Below the pieces are notes generated by a model, which ran no database searches, was not told the origin of the DNA, and saw nothing but the letters and a program-made list of their open reading frames with translations. Shown here in pieces: positions 9,007 to 17,994 of a stretch of DNA of 64,000 nucleotides. This DNA is from JANWXD01 sp037446115. Its GTDB lineage: Bacteria; Acidobacteriota; Terriglobia; Bryobacterales; Bryobacteraceae. Made by a program: the position numbers and the translations under genes. The stretch spans positions 82,348-146,347 of the forward strand of contig JBBIJF010000009.1 of NCBI GenBank assembly GCA_037446115.1. The letters run 5' to 3'. The first letter of the stretch is position 1; each line of letters opens with the position of its first letter.

Positions 9007-10149
9007 GTGGTTAAAGGCTCGGTGCTTTTTTTTCTTACCTCCGCAGTCCGCGGAGGCGCCGAAGAAGTGGCCGTCTCGCTGGCGCGAGGCTTCGCGCAGC
9101 GCGGTTGGGAAACCCACCTGGCCGCACCGGGGAGCCTGCTGAGGGCGCTCGAGCCGGATTTGGACGGCACCGGGACGCGAGTTGCCGAGTTCCGGCTCTG
9201 GTCTTGGCGCCAGGTCTCCGACCTGCGCCGTTTCGTGCGATATCTTCGCGATCATTCCGTTCAAATTGTCAACTCCCACCTGTTCTACGCCACCGCGTTC
9301 GCAGCCCCCCTTGCGCGCCTGGCCTCCGTTCCGGTCGTCGTGGAGACGGCCCACGGAGCAGAACGATGGCGCCGCAGCTGGTGGAAGCGCGCCGGCTGGA
9401 TCGACTGGTGCGTCCAAAACCTTGTGACGGTGCACATCGCGGTCTCCGAGGCGGTGCGCCGGTATCTCGTCGAACGGAAACACTACCCGCCCCGAAAAGT
9501 GCGCGTCGTGCCGAACGGTTGCGATCCGGCCCGCTTTGCCGCCGTCGGCGAGGCACAGGCCGCCGCACTTCGCCGGCAACTCGGCATCCGCTCCGACGAG
9601 CGGGTCATTCTCTTTGTGGGTCGCCTTGAGCCCCAGAAGGACCCGCTCTGCCTGTTGACGGCCTTCCGGGCGATCTTGACGCGGTTTCCGACAGCCCGAC
9701 TCGTATTCGCCGGCGACGGCGGGCTGCGCGCCGAACTCCAAAACTTTGCGGCGCACCACAAGCTCGACAACCGAGTCACCTTTACCGGCGTCGTGCGCCA
9801 AATTGAGACCTATTACGCCATTGCCGAACTGGTCGTGCTCCCCTCCTTATACGAGGGCATGCCCCTCGTCGCGCTGGAGGCGGGAGCTGCCGGACGGCCG
9901 ATTGTCGCCACGGCGGTGGACGGTACGTCCGAAGTGGTCCAGCACGGGCGAACGGGACTGCTCATCCCACCGCGCGATCCCCAGGCCCTGTGTTGCGCCG
10001 TCTCGGAGCTGCTGGCCGACCCTGGGCGCGGGCGCCGCATCGGGGCCGCCGCCCAGCAGCGGGTTTCTCAATATTTCAGCCTCGACGCCCAGGTTCGCCG
10101 GACGGAGCAAGTGTTCGAGGCCTGTTTGCTCGAAAAGTCAGCGGCATGA
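9007..10149 (+). CDS. family 4 glycosyltransferase
   Basis: About 380 residues of GT-B fold. The N-terminal acceptor domain has FLTSAVRGGAEE. The C-terminal nucleotide-sugar domain has VGRLEPQKD, FAGDGGLR and the E-x7-E signature in YEGMPLVALEAG. Retaining GT4 enzymes extend lipid-linked oligosaccharides in the cytoplasm. Three starts are possible: ATG 8962, TTG 9001 (four-base TTGA overlap with the previous stop) and GTG 9007. The last is used here because the protein homology begins just after it. The gene overlaps the downstream polymerase by an ATGA. Confidence 0.9.
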   Translation: MVKGSVLFFLTSAVRGGAEEVAVSLARGFAQRGWETHLAAPGSLLRALEPDLDGTGTRVAEFRLWSWRQVSDLRRFVRYLRDHSVQIVNSHLFYATAFAAPLARLASVPVVVETAHGAERWRRSWWKRAGWIDWCVQNLVTVHIAVSEAVRRYLVERKHYPPRKVRVVPNGCDPARFAAVGEAQAAALRRQLGIRSDERVILFVGRLEPQKDPLCLLTAFRAILTRFPTARLVFAGDGGLRAELQNFAAHHKLDNRVTFTGVVRQIETYYAIAELVVLPSLYEGMPLVALEAGAAGRPIVATAVDGTSEVVQHGRTGLLIPPRDPQALCCAVSELLADPGRGRRIGAAAQQRVSQYFSLDAQVRRTEQVFEACLLEKSAA

Positions 10150-11372
10150 TCCGGGTGTACTACCTGCTTCTGCTCCTCATGCCGTTCTGGAACTATCCGC
10201 GTCTGCCGAAGTTCGGCGAGACCTGGACGGTAATCAAACTGGTCGGCCTCGCGGCCGTGCTCGCTGCCGCCCTTCATGCGTTCCTGAACGGCAGCAAAGC
10301 GCGCCTGCTGGAGTGGACCGAAAGCAGATGCTTTTTGCTCCTGTTGATTTGGGCCTTCATTTCCGCTTCTACGATAAGCCGTTGGGAGTGGGCGGAAAAC
10401 CCCTTGACCAGCTGTATTTCCGTAGCCGCCTACCTCTACCCCACAATGATCTTTCTGAGTACCCTGGATGCAATCCATCGGGCGTGCTACTACATTGTAT
10501 TTTCGATGTTGCTTGCGTCTTACTCTGTATTTTCCCAATTTGTCAAATACAACGTGGGGCGGCCCGGCGGAGTCGTCGGCGACCCGAATTACTATGCTTT
10601 GGTCGCCGTCACCGTTCTGCCTCTGTGTCTTCTGCTATGGGCCGGTGCAAAAGGCTTGGCGCGAAAGCTTCTGGGTTTGACGGCCCTCATGATCGTCGCT
10701 TCCATCCTGCTCGGGGCATCTCGGGGAGGCTTCTTGTCGCTTGTATTCTGCCTCCTCTACCTCGGCTGGCAGAGCCGGCGGCGCCTGGCGGTGTTGGCGG
10801 CCTCGGGCCTCACGGTGTTCGTGCTGGACTTCCTGCTGCCACACAGCTCCTTGGACCGGCTCAGGCAACAGGACAACGCCACCAAAATTTCCACCGAGAT
10901 CCGCAAGCAGCTGCTGGAAGCCGGCTGGGCTATGGTTAAGGACCACCCTTTGACCGGGGTCGGGTTGGGTATGCACAAGCCCATGGCTCCTCAATACAAC
11001 CCGGCCCTCCGGGCCGGCGCGCTTGGCCACAACACGTATCTGGAGGTTGCCGCCGAGCTCGGCGTGCCCGCACTGGCAATCTTCGTCGCCATTTTGTCTA
11101 CGGCCTGGGTCCGCGCCCGTCGGACCGCGAGCTGGTTCGAGGCGAGCGGGAATCAGTTCGCCGCGCAGATTGCACGGGCGCTGGAGGCGGGCATCGCAAG
11201 CTACGCGGTCGCCGCCCTCTTCCTGTCCGCCCAATTTGCCAAACAACTCTGGACTCTGGTTTGGCTCGGTTTGGCGTTGGCGCGTATCGCGGCGCAACAG
11301 CAACACGAACGGTCAGCGGTACTTGTGGAGCATGAAGCGTTTGACGAACCATACGTTAGCCGCCAAGCCTGA
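10146..11372 (+). CDS. O-antigen ligase/polymerase-like membrane protein (Wzy_C)
   Basis: 408 residues with about ten hydrophobic segments. The periplasmic Wzy_C/O-antigen ligase region is marked by VGDPNYYAL, SRGGFLSL, and KDHPLTGVGLGMH followed by LGHNTYLEVAAELG. Such proteins polymerise undecaprenyl-linked repeat units, or ligate them to a lipid, at the outer face of the cytoplasmic membrane. Beside a Wzx-like flippase (13810), a polymerase role is the better guess. It starts with an ATGA overlap, and its 3' end overlaps the next gene by 41 bases. Confidence 0.88.
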   Translation: MIRVYYLLLLLMPFWNYPRLPKFGETWTVIKLVGLAAVLAAALHAFLNGSKARLLEWTESRCFLLLLIWAFISASTISRWEWAENPLTSCISVAAYLYPTMIFLSTLDAIHRACYYIVFSMLLASYSVFSQFVKYNVGRPGGVVGDPNYYALVAVTVLPLCLLLWAGAKGLARKLLGLTALMIVASILLGASRGGFLSLVFCLLYLGWQSRRRLAVLAASGLTVFVLDFLLPHSSLDRLRQQDNATKISTEIRKQLLEAGWAMVKDHPLTGVGLGMHKPMAPQYNPALRAGALGHNTYLEVAAELGVPALAIFVAILSTAWVRARRTASWFEASGNQFAAQIARALEAGIASYAVAALFLSAQFAKQLWTLVWLGLALARIAAQQQHERSAVLVEHEAFDEPYVSRQA

Positions 11373-12543
11373 GGTCGCGATCGGCCTCGCATCAGAGTTC
11401 GCGGTTCGAGTCGCATCCGGCGATGCCGGGTGCCGGGCGGTCATTCTTACGGGCAGCGCGGCACGCGGCGAGGAGACAGTGGCCGTGTGGCCCGACCGTA
11501 CGGAGTGCTTGAGCGACCTGGAGCTGCTCGGCGTGGTGTCGGACTCCGCGCATTTGGCCGCCGCCGCGGTCCGGTTCGACGGCTTGGCGGCACGCTTCAC
11601 GACTGACTTGCGGGCGCGCCGTATCTATTTGCAGGTCGAGCTCACCGCCGCTCCGGAGAGGTACTTCTCCACACTCCGCCCGCACTTGTTTGGCTACGAA
11701 CTGAAGTGCTGCGGCCGGCAGCTCGCCGGAACACCGGACTACTTGAAGCAAATCCCGGATTTCACCGCTCGGGAAATTCCCCGCGAAGACGCCTGGCGGC
11801 TGCTTTCCAACCGCTTAGTCGAATGGCTTGCCTTTACAGTCGACGGCGAAGCGCTCGCACTGCCGCGCCAGTTTTACGTTCTTGTGAAGACCTATCTTGA
11901 CCTGGCGACCGCCCTGAGCCTGCTGTCCGGACACTACGGTCCGACGTATCGGGAACGAGTGGCGCATCTCGAGGCGGTTCTCGGCTGGGCCCTTCGCCGG
12001 GGTTGCCCGATCGAGGGCGACCGGCTGCGTCCCGCCGTGACGACGTCACTACGGTTCAAACTGGACCCGCGAAGTGATTTTGAGTGGCTCTGGCGCCAAA
12101 CGTCCGCCGCACTCCCCGAGCTCCTGCATGCACAGGGTCTGGGCTACTTCTGGGATAACTTGCCCGATGCGCTCCAAGCAGTGTGGTGCTGGATCGGCAA
12201 GAAGCTTTCCATGAGCAACGACTCTCACCCGCTGGTGCCCGCAATATACGACTTTCGGACAAAAATCCGAGGATGGCTCAAACTCCTCCTGTGTGCGCCG
12301 CGAAATCTCCGCCCCCGCGTGCTCGGGCGCATGGTGCGACTCGTCCCTCTCGGCAGTCCGCGAAGCCTCCTGTACTCGTGCGCCGCAGCCTTGACCGATC
12401 CCGTGAAGGGAGCCCGGCCGGAAACTTTGTCATTTGTTGCGCGCCATCTGCCTCTCCCGTGCCCGGCAGGAGCGGACCGGGAAGACCTTGCCCGCTGCTG
12501 CGTCCGAATCTGGGAGCAATATCTGCGGCGCAGTCACGCTTGA
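11332..12543 (+). CDS. nucleotidyltransferase-fold protein in the EPS locus
   Basis: 403 residues. The N-terminal third carries the polymerase-beta-type motif GSAARGEE (about residues 38-45) and a following acidic pair in SDLELL, the usual GSx..RG...DxE arrangement. The rest is helical, without a recognisable domain, but holds conserved-looking segments (RQFYVLVKTYLDLATAL, RLVEWLAF). It has no transmembrane segment. These folds transfer an NMP to small molecules, proteins or RNA; the target here is unknown. ATG 11332 follows TGGAG and lies within the polymerase 3' end. Its place between the polymerase and a glycosyltransferase suggests a role in making or modifying a sugar donor. Confidence 0.65.
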   Translation: MKRLTNHTLAAKPEVAIGLASEFAVRVASGDAGCRAVILTGSAARGEETVAVWPDRTECLSDLELLGVVSDSAHLAAAAVRFDGLAARFTTDLRARRIYLQVELTAAPERYFSTLRPHLFGYELKCCGRQLAGTPDYLKQIPDFTAREIPREDAWRLLSNRLVEWLAFTVDGEALALPRQFYVLVKTYLDLATALSLLSGHYGPTYRERVAHLEAVLGWALRRGCPIEGDRLRPAVTTSLRFKLDPRSDFEWLWRQTSAALPELLHAQGLGYFWDNLPDALQAVWCWIGKKLSMSNDSHPLVPAIYDFRTKIRGWLKLLLCAPRNLRPRVLGRMVRLVPLGSPRSLLYSCAAALTDPVKGARPETLSFVARHLPLPCPAGADREDLARCCVRIWEQYLRRSHA

Positions 12544-12557
12544 AAATGGGAGACGCC

Positions 12558-13502
12558 ATGCTGCCTCGCGTCACCGTCTCCATTCTTAGTTACCGGAGAT
12601 TCGAGCCGCTGGTAAAGGTTCTGGAGTCAGTGCGGCGTCAGGACTATCCCAACGTGGAAGTGATTGTCGTCGATAACGGTTCCGACCCGGAGCTTGCCGA
12701 GGGCATAGAAAGGCGCTTTCCGCAGACCCGGGTCATTCGTCTCCCGGAAAACATCGGCGCTGCGGCGCGAAATTACGCCATTGCGCAAGCCCGGGGCGGG
12801 TACTTGGTGACACTGGACAACGACGTCTATTTTGACGCACCGCATGCCCTGCGGGAAGTCGTGGCGGCTTTTGAGCGACATCCGCGTGCGGGATGCGTCG
12901 TGTTCCGGGTCTGCCACCCCTCCACCGGTCGCGTTTGGGTACCCGACTGGTGCCACCCCCGCCCCTGGCAGGCCGCCGAGTGCGAAGAGTTCGAAACGTA
13001 TTACATCACCGAGGGAGCCGCGGCATTCCGGAGGGCGCTCTTTGAGCAGGTTGAGCCCTACTGGCCGGCGCTGTTTATCGGCCACGAAGGTTTTGACCTC
13101 GCCCTTCGTATCCTCGATGCCGGCTACGAAATCTGGTACACACCTCGAGTTAAGGTCTGGCATCTGGCTTCGCCGGAAGCGCGTCCCTCGTGGAGGTCCT
13201 TTTACTACTTTCCGCGGAATCTCTTCGCCGTAGTTTACCGCAATTACCCTTGGGCGGAGGCGGTGGCTCACCTGGTTCCGCGACTGGCCTTGTTCGGCCT
13301 GTATGCCCTCCGAGCAGGCGCTTTCCGGCACTTTGCCCGGGGCATGTGGGACGGGCTTCGAATGATCCACGCGTGCCGCGGCGTGCGCCGTCCCGTAAGC
13401 CGCACGACGCTGTCCCGCATACGGGAAATGGACCGATTCCAGCCAGGCCTCGGCGAGCGATTTCGTTTGGGGGCCCAGAGGATGCTGGCCTCGTTGCGTT
13501 GA
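12558..13502 (+). CDS. family 2 glycosyltransferase (rhamnosyltransferase-like)
   Basis: 314 residues of GT-A fold. VTVSILSYRRFEPL starts the nucleotide-binding half, VVDNGSDPE holds the uridine-binding Asp, LDNDVYFD is the DXD-like metal site and FIGHEGFDLALRI is the later acidic motif. No multi-pass membrane region is seen. It probably adds a single sugar to the lipid-linked EPS unit. ATG 12558 has GGGAGA seven bases upstream and was preferred over ATG 12546. The following 307 bases contain no gene. Confidence 0.88.
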   Translation: MLPRVTVSILSYRRFEPLVKVLESVRRQDYPNVEVIVVDNGSDPELAEGIERRFPQTRVIRLPENIGAAARNYAIAQARGGYLVTLDNDVYFDAPHALREVVAAFERHPRAGCVVFRVCHPSTGRVWVPDWCHPRPWQAAECEEFETYYITEGAAAFRRALFEQVEPYWPALFIGHEGFDLALRILDAGYEIWYTPRVKVWHLASPEARPSWRSFYYFPRNLFAVVYRNYPWAEAVAHLVPRLALFGLYALRAGAFRHFARGMWDGLRMIHACRGVRRPVSRTTLSRIREMDRFQPGLGERFRLGAQRMLASLR

Positions 13503-13809
13503 GGCAATGGGCATGCGACACCGGCTCCACCGACTCGACAGAAAGCGCCCGCCCTTGCCCGGAGGACAAAGACATGCCGTATCCGTAGATTCCGAGGCAC
13601 GGGAAAGCCAGTGTGGTTTTTCCCGGACGGCATGTGTTGGCACAACCTTTTCCGGCTGACATTCCAAGAGTCTTGAGTTACTGGGACAAAGATCCGGAAT
13701 TGCAGCGAGAGCGAAACACGGCTGAGGCGTGCTTTCTCTCCTCGCAGGCTGTGGTCGGTGTTCTCCGAGATGGGGGACAAGGCCGTTCGCCTGCTCCTGA
13801 AGCGCGAGA
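13503..13809 (+). other. non-coding gap inside the EPS locus
   Basis: 307 bases with no gene I can support, unusual in a locus where most genes overlap. A sigma54-like element lies at 13638-13653. The frame at 13613-13813 is open, and its VLSYWDKDPELQRERNTAEA resembles the N-terminus of a methyltransferase, so a decayed gene is possible. The gap separates the polymerase/GT block from the flippase block and may mark a second transcription unit or a rearrangement point. Confidence 0.4.
13638..13653 (+). promoter_or_regulatory. weak sigma54-like promoter candidate
   Basis: TGGCACAACCTTTTCC has a perfect -24 box (TGGCAC) with correct spacing, but its -12 box is TTTCC instead of TTGCA. It lies about 160 bases before the flippase. 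It may allow the same sigma54 regulator to boost the downstream half of the locus. The mismatch at the critical G makes this doubtful. Confidence 0.3.
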
Positions 13810-15360
13810 ATGACCGTTCCGGCACCAGCGGCTTCCACAGATCGGACCGTCATGGCCTTCACCCGGGCCGGCCTGCGCTGGCTGTTTGTCGCTCAAGGCA
13901 CTCTGAAGGAGCAGGCGCTTCGGGGAACGATCTGGCTGGTGCTCGCCGAAGGTTTCACCCGTCTCGCCGGTGTCATCAAGATCGCCGTGCTGGGACGGCT
14001 GCTTTCGCCGCGTGACTTCGGACTGTTAGGAATCGCACTGCTCATTCAAGAATGGGTCGGCTCACTCACTCAAACAGGCATCAGCGCCACACTGGTGAGC
14101 CAGAGAAGCGACATCCGGAGCGATCTCGATACTGCCTGGACGATCGGGCTGATCCGGGGCTTTTTGGTCTGCACCCTGATCTTCTTTCTTGCCCCGTGGG
14201 GTGCGAATTATTTCGACGCCCCTGAGGCCGCACCCATCGTTCGCTTGACCGCTCTGCTGACGCTGCTCTGGGAGCTTGTAAATCCGGGGGTCGTGTACCT
14301 GCGCAGGGAGCTGAACTTCCGCAAAGACGTCACCTGGCGTCTGAGCGGCGTGTTGCCGGGTTTGCTCGCGGGACTCGTGGGCGCCCTGCTTTGGCGCAAC
14401 GTATGGGCGTTGGCGGCTTCGTTGGTGGCTGCCCGCATCGCAGAAGTGATCGCCTCATATCGGGTTTTCCCCTATCGTCCCCGGCTGCAGTTGGACTGGC
14501 GTCGCGCGCGCAGACTGCTGCACACCGCCAAGTGGTTTTCCTGGATGAACGTTACGGGTTTTTTCGAGCGCCAGTTGGACAGCTTGGCGACCGCACGCCT
14601 GCTCGGAGCCGGAGCTCTGGGCTATTACCAGGTGGCGGCTCAGCTCGCGCTGCTGCCCACGGTCGGCCTCGGCAGCAAGGTAGAGGCCGTATTGTTCCCG
14701 ACCTTTGCGCGCGTGGAAGACAGCGAACGGCTGCGGCAGGGTTTTCTGACGGCGCTGCAAGCGCTCGCTTTGGTGATCGCCCTGCCGGTCTGTGTGTTGA
14801 CTCTGTATCCCGAGCTGGTGACCGGCCTGCTACTCGGCCCGAAATGGTCTCCCGTGGCTGCGGCTTTGGCCTGGCTGGCATGGGCGGGGTTCGCGAGGGT
14901 CCTGGGGGGCGTCGCAGCGGCGCTGCTGCAAGCGTCGGGCCGACTCAGGACCGCTGTGGCGTTGCAAGTGCTGCGCATCGCAGCGCTCGGAGGCTTTCTC
15001 TATCTCTTGGTGCCGCGTTTCGGTTTCACCGGGACTGCAGCGGCAGCGGCGGCAGCTGCGCTGGTCACCGGAAGCGCGCAGGTCGTGGCCGCGTGGCGAC
15101 TGTTGGGATTGGGCCGTCGGGATTTCCTGGCCGCTGGGAAGCCGACTGCCTTGGTATCACTCCCTTTCCTGGTACTGCGCATCGCGTCCGCGCCTCTGGA
15201 TTCTCGCTGGGAGCTACCGGTCTTAGTGATTTCGGCGTGCGCATCGGTGTTTGTCGCGGCGGGCAGGTTGCGGAATGATTTCAGCATTCGGCTCGAGAAT
15301 TTGCGAGTCTCCGATCCTGTAGTCATTCCCCGCGTTCCGGACCGTCCGAGCCGCACGTGA
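13810..15360 (+). CDS. oligosaccharide flippase (Wzx/MATE-like)
   Basis: 516 residues with about twelve hydrophobic segments, of the polysaccharide-transport (MOP) superfamily. GTIWLVLAEGFTRLAGVIK is the typical first helix, followed by RLLSPRDFGLLGIA. It would move undecaprenyl-linked EPS units to the periplasmic face for the Wzy-type polymerase. ATG 13852 (MAFTRAG) is an alternative start and gives a more typical N-terminus. The next gene begins 30 bases after its stop with its own AGGAG ribosome site. Confidence 0.88.
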   Translation: MTVPAPAASTDRTVMAFTRAGLRWLFVAQGTLKEQALRGTIWLVLAEGFTRLAGVIKIAVLGRLLSPRDFGLLGIALLIQEWVGSLTQTGISATLVSQRSDIRSDLDTAWTIGLIRGFLVCTLIFFLAPWGANYFDAPEAAPIVRLTALLTLLWELVNPGVVYLRRELNFRKDVTWRLSGVLPGLLAGLVGALLWRNVWALAASLVAARIAEVIASYRVFPYRPRLQLDWRRARRLLHTAKWFSWMNVTGFFERQLDSLATARLLGAGALGYYQVAAQLALLPTVGLGSKVEAVLFPTFARVEDSERLRQGFLTALQALALVIALPVCVLTLYPELVTGLLLGPKWSPVAAALAWLAWAGFARVLGGVAAALLQASGRLRTAVALQVLRIAALGGFLYLLVPRFGFTGTAAAAAAAALVTGSAQVVAAWRLLGLGRRDFLAAGKPTALVSLPFLVLRIASAPLDSRWELPVLVISACASVFVAAGRLRNDFSIRLENLRVSDPVVIPRVPDRPSRT

Positions 15361-15390
15361 ATCGCTGAACTAGTCCCAAAGGAGAGCCTT

Positions 15391-16128
15391 ATGCCGACGC
15401 CGGAAACGATACGAACTTTTTGGGACGCCAAGGCGGGTGAAGATCCCTTCTGGTTTGTTTCCACCTACGGCGCCTACGGACATCCGCGAAATCTGGACGA
15501 TTTCTGGGAGTCCGGTCGCAAAATCTGGCGAGACATCAAGCGGGAGATCGGCTACGTGCCTGGGAAATCAGACTGCGTCGTCGAAATCGGCTGCGGTGTG
15601 GGAAGGGTAACGCGCGCGATTGCCCCTGAAGTGGGAACCGTGCACAGCTTCGATATTTCAGAGAAAATGCTCTGCCTCGCGCGCGGCCTCGAACTACCCA
15701 ATGTGTGCTTTCATCTCACCCGAGGCTTCGATCTCCATCCCCTTGCTGACCGACTGGCGGACCTCGTCTTGGCCTACTGTGTCTTCCAACACCTTCCCTC
15801 TAAGGCCGCACTGGCGTCCTATTTGCGCGAGATGGCGCGTGTCGCCAAGCCGGGAGCGTTCATTGCCTTCACCCTGACGCCTCGTACCTGGCGTACGTTG
15901 CTGATACCCCTACTACGCAGCCGCGCCTGGCTCCGGGAACGGATCCTTCGCAGCGGACCCAAAGGACTCCACCGCAAGGAGTGGGTCGGCATTCGCCCAA
16001 GAGTCAACGAAGTACTTCGTTTGGCCCCAGTGCCCTTAGTGCTCCGAACGTTGCATGGTGATAAGTGGCTGTTTTTCGGCCGAACAGAAGCGGAAACTTA
16101 TGAGCAGCCGATCAGCAATGAACCGTAG
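15391..16128 (+). CDS. class I SAM-dependent methyltransferase
   Basis: 245 residues. Motif I is VVEIGCGVGRVTRAIA, the ribose-binding acidic residue is in SFDISEKM, and motif III is YCVFQHLPS, followed by EMARVAKPGAFIAF. The start is well supported by AGGAG before ATG 15391. It is a paralogue of the methyltransferase at 40563: both carry a FxESGR segment before an almost identical EIGCG.GRVTRA motif and a later VFQH. It likely methylates a hydroxyl or carboxyl of the EPS or its precursor. The FemAB-like gene downstream overlaps it by 29 bases. Confidence 0.85.
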   Translation: MPTPETIRTFWDAKAGEDPFWFVSTYGAYGHPRNLDDFWESGRKIWRDIKREIGYVPGKSDCVVEIGCGVGRVTRAIAPEVGTVHSFDISEKMLCLARGLELPNVCFHLTRGFDLHPLADRLADLVLAYCVFQHLPSKAALASYLREMARVAKPGAFIAFTLTPRTWRTLLIPLLRSRAWLRERILRSGPKGLHRKEWVGIRPRVNEVLRLAPVPLVLRTLHGDKWLFFGRTEAETYEQPISNEP

Positions 16129-17302
16129 CACGGATCTCAAAACCGTGCCGGGACTACGCGTTACCGTTCGCTCCTTTGAGGAGGCTGACGGGTCGTTCTA
16201 CGAGTCCTGGAACGAGGCACTGGCCGCCTCCGCCTGGAGCCACGTTCATCAAAGCTTCGAGTACGCCGTGCTCAAGAACCGCACGGGATGGATTCCGACA
16301 TTTGTCGGCGTCGAAACGGAAGGAAAATTCGCAGCGGGCGCGCTTCTGCTTGAAATGCGCCTTCCCTGCCGTTTTTCGATCGCCCAGGTTTCCGGAGGCC
16401 CTTTCTGGCGCCCCGGGGCCGAGGCTTCCCTGGCGATGCTCCTCGGGGAGCTTCCACGTCGCCTGCGATCCCGAGGCCTCTTGGCCTGCCGGCTGGCGAT
16501 GCCGTGCCCGGAGGAAGTTTTCGAACACGTGAAACCTATGATTCCCCGGGGTGCGCGTCTCTCCGGACACGTCTGGTCGTACTGGAATCTTTCGAGGGCC
16601 GCGATGGAGCTCGACATCACCGGATCGGAGCAGGACGTGTTCCGGAGAATGCATCCCGACACGAGGACGAAATGCCGCCGCGCGGAGCGCCGCGGAGTTC
16701 AAATCCGAGCGGGCAATCACGAAGACATCCGCCACATGGCCCGGCTGTTGCAGCTGACCTCGAAGCGTAAGCGCATCGCCGTGCGGGACGAGCACTACCT
16801 TAGGGAACTCCTCCGCGCTTTCCCTTCCGACCGCATCGGATTTTTCCTCGCGGAAGCGGACGGGGAACCCATTGCGGGCCTCGTCGTCGCCGCTACCGGA
16901 AGGCGGGCATTGTACCTTTACGGCGGGTTTGACTATGCAAAACGACATCTGTATCCGATGGAAGCTCTTTACCTTGCGATGATCGAATGGGCACGTGAGA
17001 GAAATTGCAGGGTCCTGGATTTGGGCGGTACGTGCACTGCCTGGCCGCCTTCTCCAGGCGACAAAGGTTACGGCGTATATCTTTTCAAAAAGCGCTTCGG
17101 CGCCGTTCCGTTTCTTCGCGCACCGTACTGTGACATCGTCATGCATCCGCTTCTTTACTCGTTGTTTCAGATCTGCGAAGACTGCCTGCTGCCGCTCCTT
17201 CTGGAATCCGGCCCCGCACGGTTCGGAATCGCCCGGCGGCGTTGGGCGTCGCGGAACTACCGATGCTATTCCGAAGCGTCGAACGAGGTCTATCGGATCT
17301 GA
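16100..17302 (+). CDS. FemAB/GNAT-fold aminoacyl- or acyltransferase
   Basis: 400 residues of the lipid II:glycine glycyltransferase-like family. A first GNAT half contains VHQSFEYAVLKNRTGW. A linker of basic helices follows (MHPDTRTKCRRAERRG). The second half contains LYLYGGFDYAKRHLYPMEAL and VLDLGGTCT, then KGYGVYLFKKRFG, the hallmark order of FemABX proteins. It should transfer an aminoacyl or acyl group to a saccharide precursor. ATG 16100 sits in the 3' end of the methyltransferase gene. A decayed copy of its first 135 or more bases survives at about 18001-18198. Confidence 0.82.
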   Translation: MSSRSAMNRSTDLKTVPGLRVTVRSFEEADGSFYESWNEALAASAWSHVHQSFEYAVLKNRTGWIPTFVGVETEGKFAAGALLLEMRLPCRFSIAQVSGGPFWRPGAEASLAMLLGELPRRLRSRGLLACRLAMPCPEEVFEHVKPMIPRGARLSGHVWSYWNLSRAAMELDITGSEQDVFRRMHPDTRTKCRRAERRGVQIRAGNHEDIRHMARLLQLTSKRKRIAVRDEHYLRELLRAFPSDRIGFFLAEADGEPIAGLVVAATGRRALYLYGGFDYAKRHLYPMEALYLAMIEWARERNCRVLDLGGTCTAWPPSPGDKGYGVYLFKKRFGAVPFLRAPYCDIVMHPLLYSLFQICEDCLLPLLLESGPARFGIARRRWASRNYRCYSEASNEVYRI

Positions 17303-17907
17303 CGCCGCCGCTCGTCAGGCTCCGGAGGCGGCTTCGGCGGGACGGCATGTGGTCGACGGCCAAGGCGTTCTTCGCTGTGACTTGCCCCCGGCGCTACGAT
17401 GTTTACCGGCTGGCCACACTCTCGGAGCCGTGTTCGGTCGCCGACATCCGATTGTCGTTGGGCCTCGATGACCTGCGTCGCTGTCGGGCGGGGAACGAAG
17501 ACCTCCCCGACGAGTTTTACGCCGAGTACAAGCCCGGCGCTCACGACTGCGTGCTTGCGAGCGCCGGGGCCGCGCCGGCCGGAATCATATGGATCCTCCG
17601 GGGCGTTCAGGCCAGTCGCTTCGTTCTGCTGGGGCCCGGCGACGCAGAACTTTCGTTCCTTTATGTCCTGCCGCCGTACCGCGGCCGCGGCCTCGCCAAA
17701 GTACTTTACTGGCGCGCCGCCCAGTTAGCCCTCGACTCGGGCATGGAGCAAATTTTCGCCGTGATCCGCAGCGACAATCTGCCCTCGGCGCACGCGGCGA
17801 AGGCGGTTGGCTTCCGAAAGATCGCCGATCTATGGCGCCCTGCCTGGATTGGTCCTCGGCTACGTTGGGAACCTGATCGCGCGCGAATCCCGGCTGGCAA
17901 CGGTTAA
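17263..17907 (+). CDS. GNAT-family N-acetyltransferase
   Basis: 214 residues. The C-terminal half is a single GNAT domain: LSFLYVLPPYRGRGLAK supplies motif A with the acetyl-CoA pyrophosphate loop (RGRGLA), and RSDNLPSAHAAKAVGFRK is motif B. The N-terminal 60 residues are basic and without a recognised domain. ATG 17263 overlaps the preceding gene by 40 bases; a TTG at 17242 is less likely. It probably acylates an amino-sugar of the EPS. Its stop lies five bases before the relic at 17913, which begins exactly like a glycosyltransferase gene, so a full glycosyltransferase may once have followed. Confidence 0.8.
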   Translation: MLFRSVERGLSDLTPPLVRLRRRLRRDGMWSTAKAFFAVTCPRRYDVYRLATLSEPCSVADIRLSLGLDDLRRCRAGNEDLPDEFYAEYKPGAHDCVLASAGAAPAGIIWILRGVQASRFVLLGPGDAELSFLYVLPPYRGRGLAKVLYWRAAQLALDSGMEQIFAVIRSDNLPSAHAAKAVGFRKIADLWRPAWIGPRLRWEPDRARIPAGNG

Positions 17908-17912
17908 CTCCT

Positions 17913-17994
17913 ATGCGCGTCTCCATCATTCTGCCTACGTACAATCGCGCGGACTCGCTGCCCACCGCGATCCGCAGTGTCCTCGACCAGACGC
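17913..17994 (+). repeat. 82-bp direct repeat, copy A
   Basis: Copy A of a repeat shared with 20468-20549: same orientation, 79 of 82 bases identical, starts 2555 bases apart. It covers the GT2 start codon and the N-terminal nucleotide-binding motif (MRVSIILPTYNRADSLPT). Confidence 0.95.
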
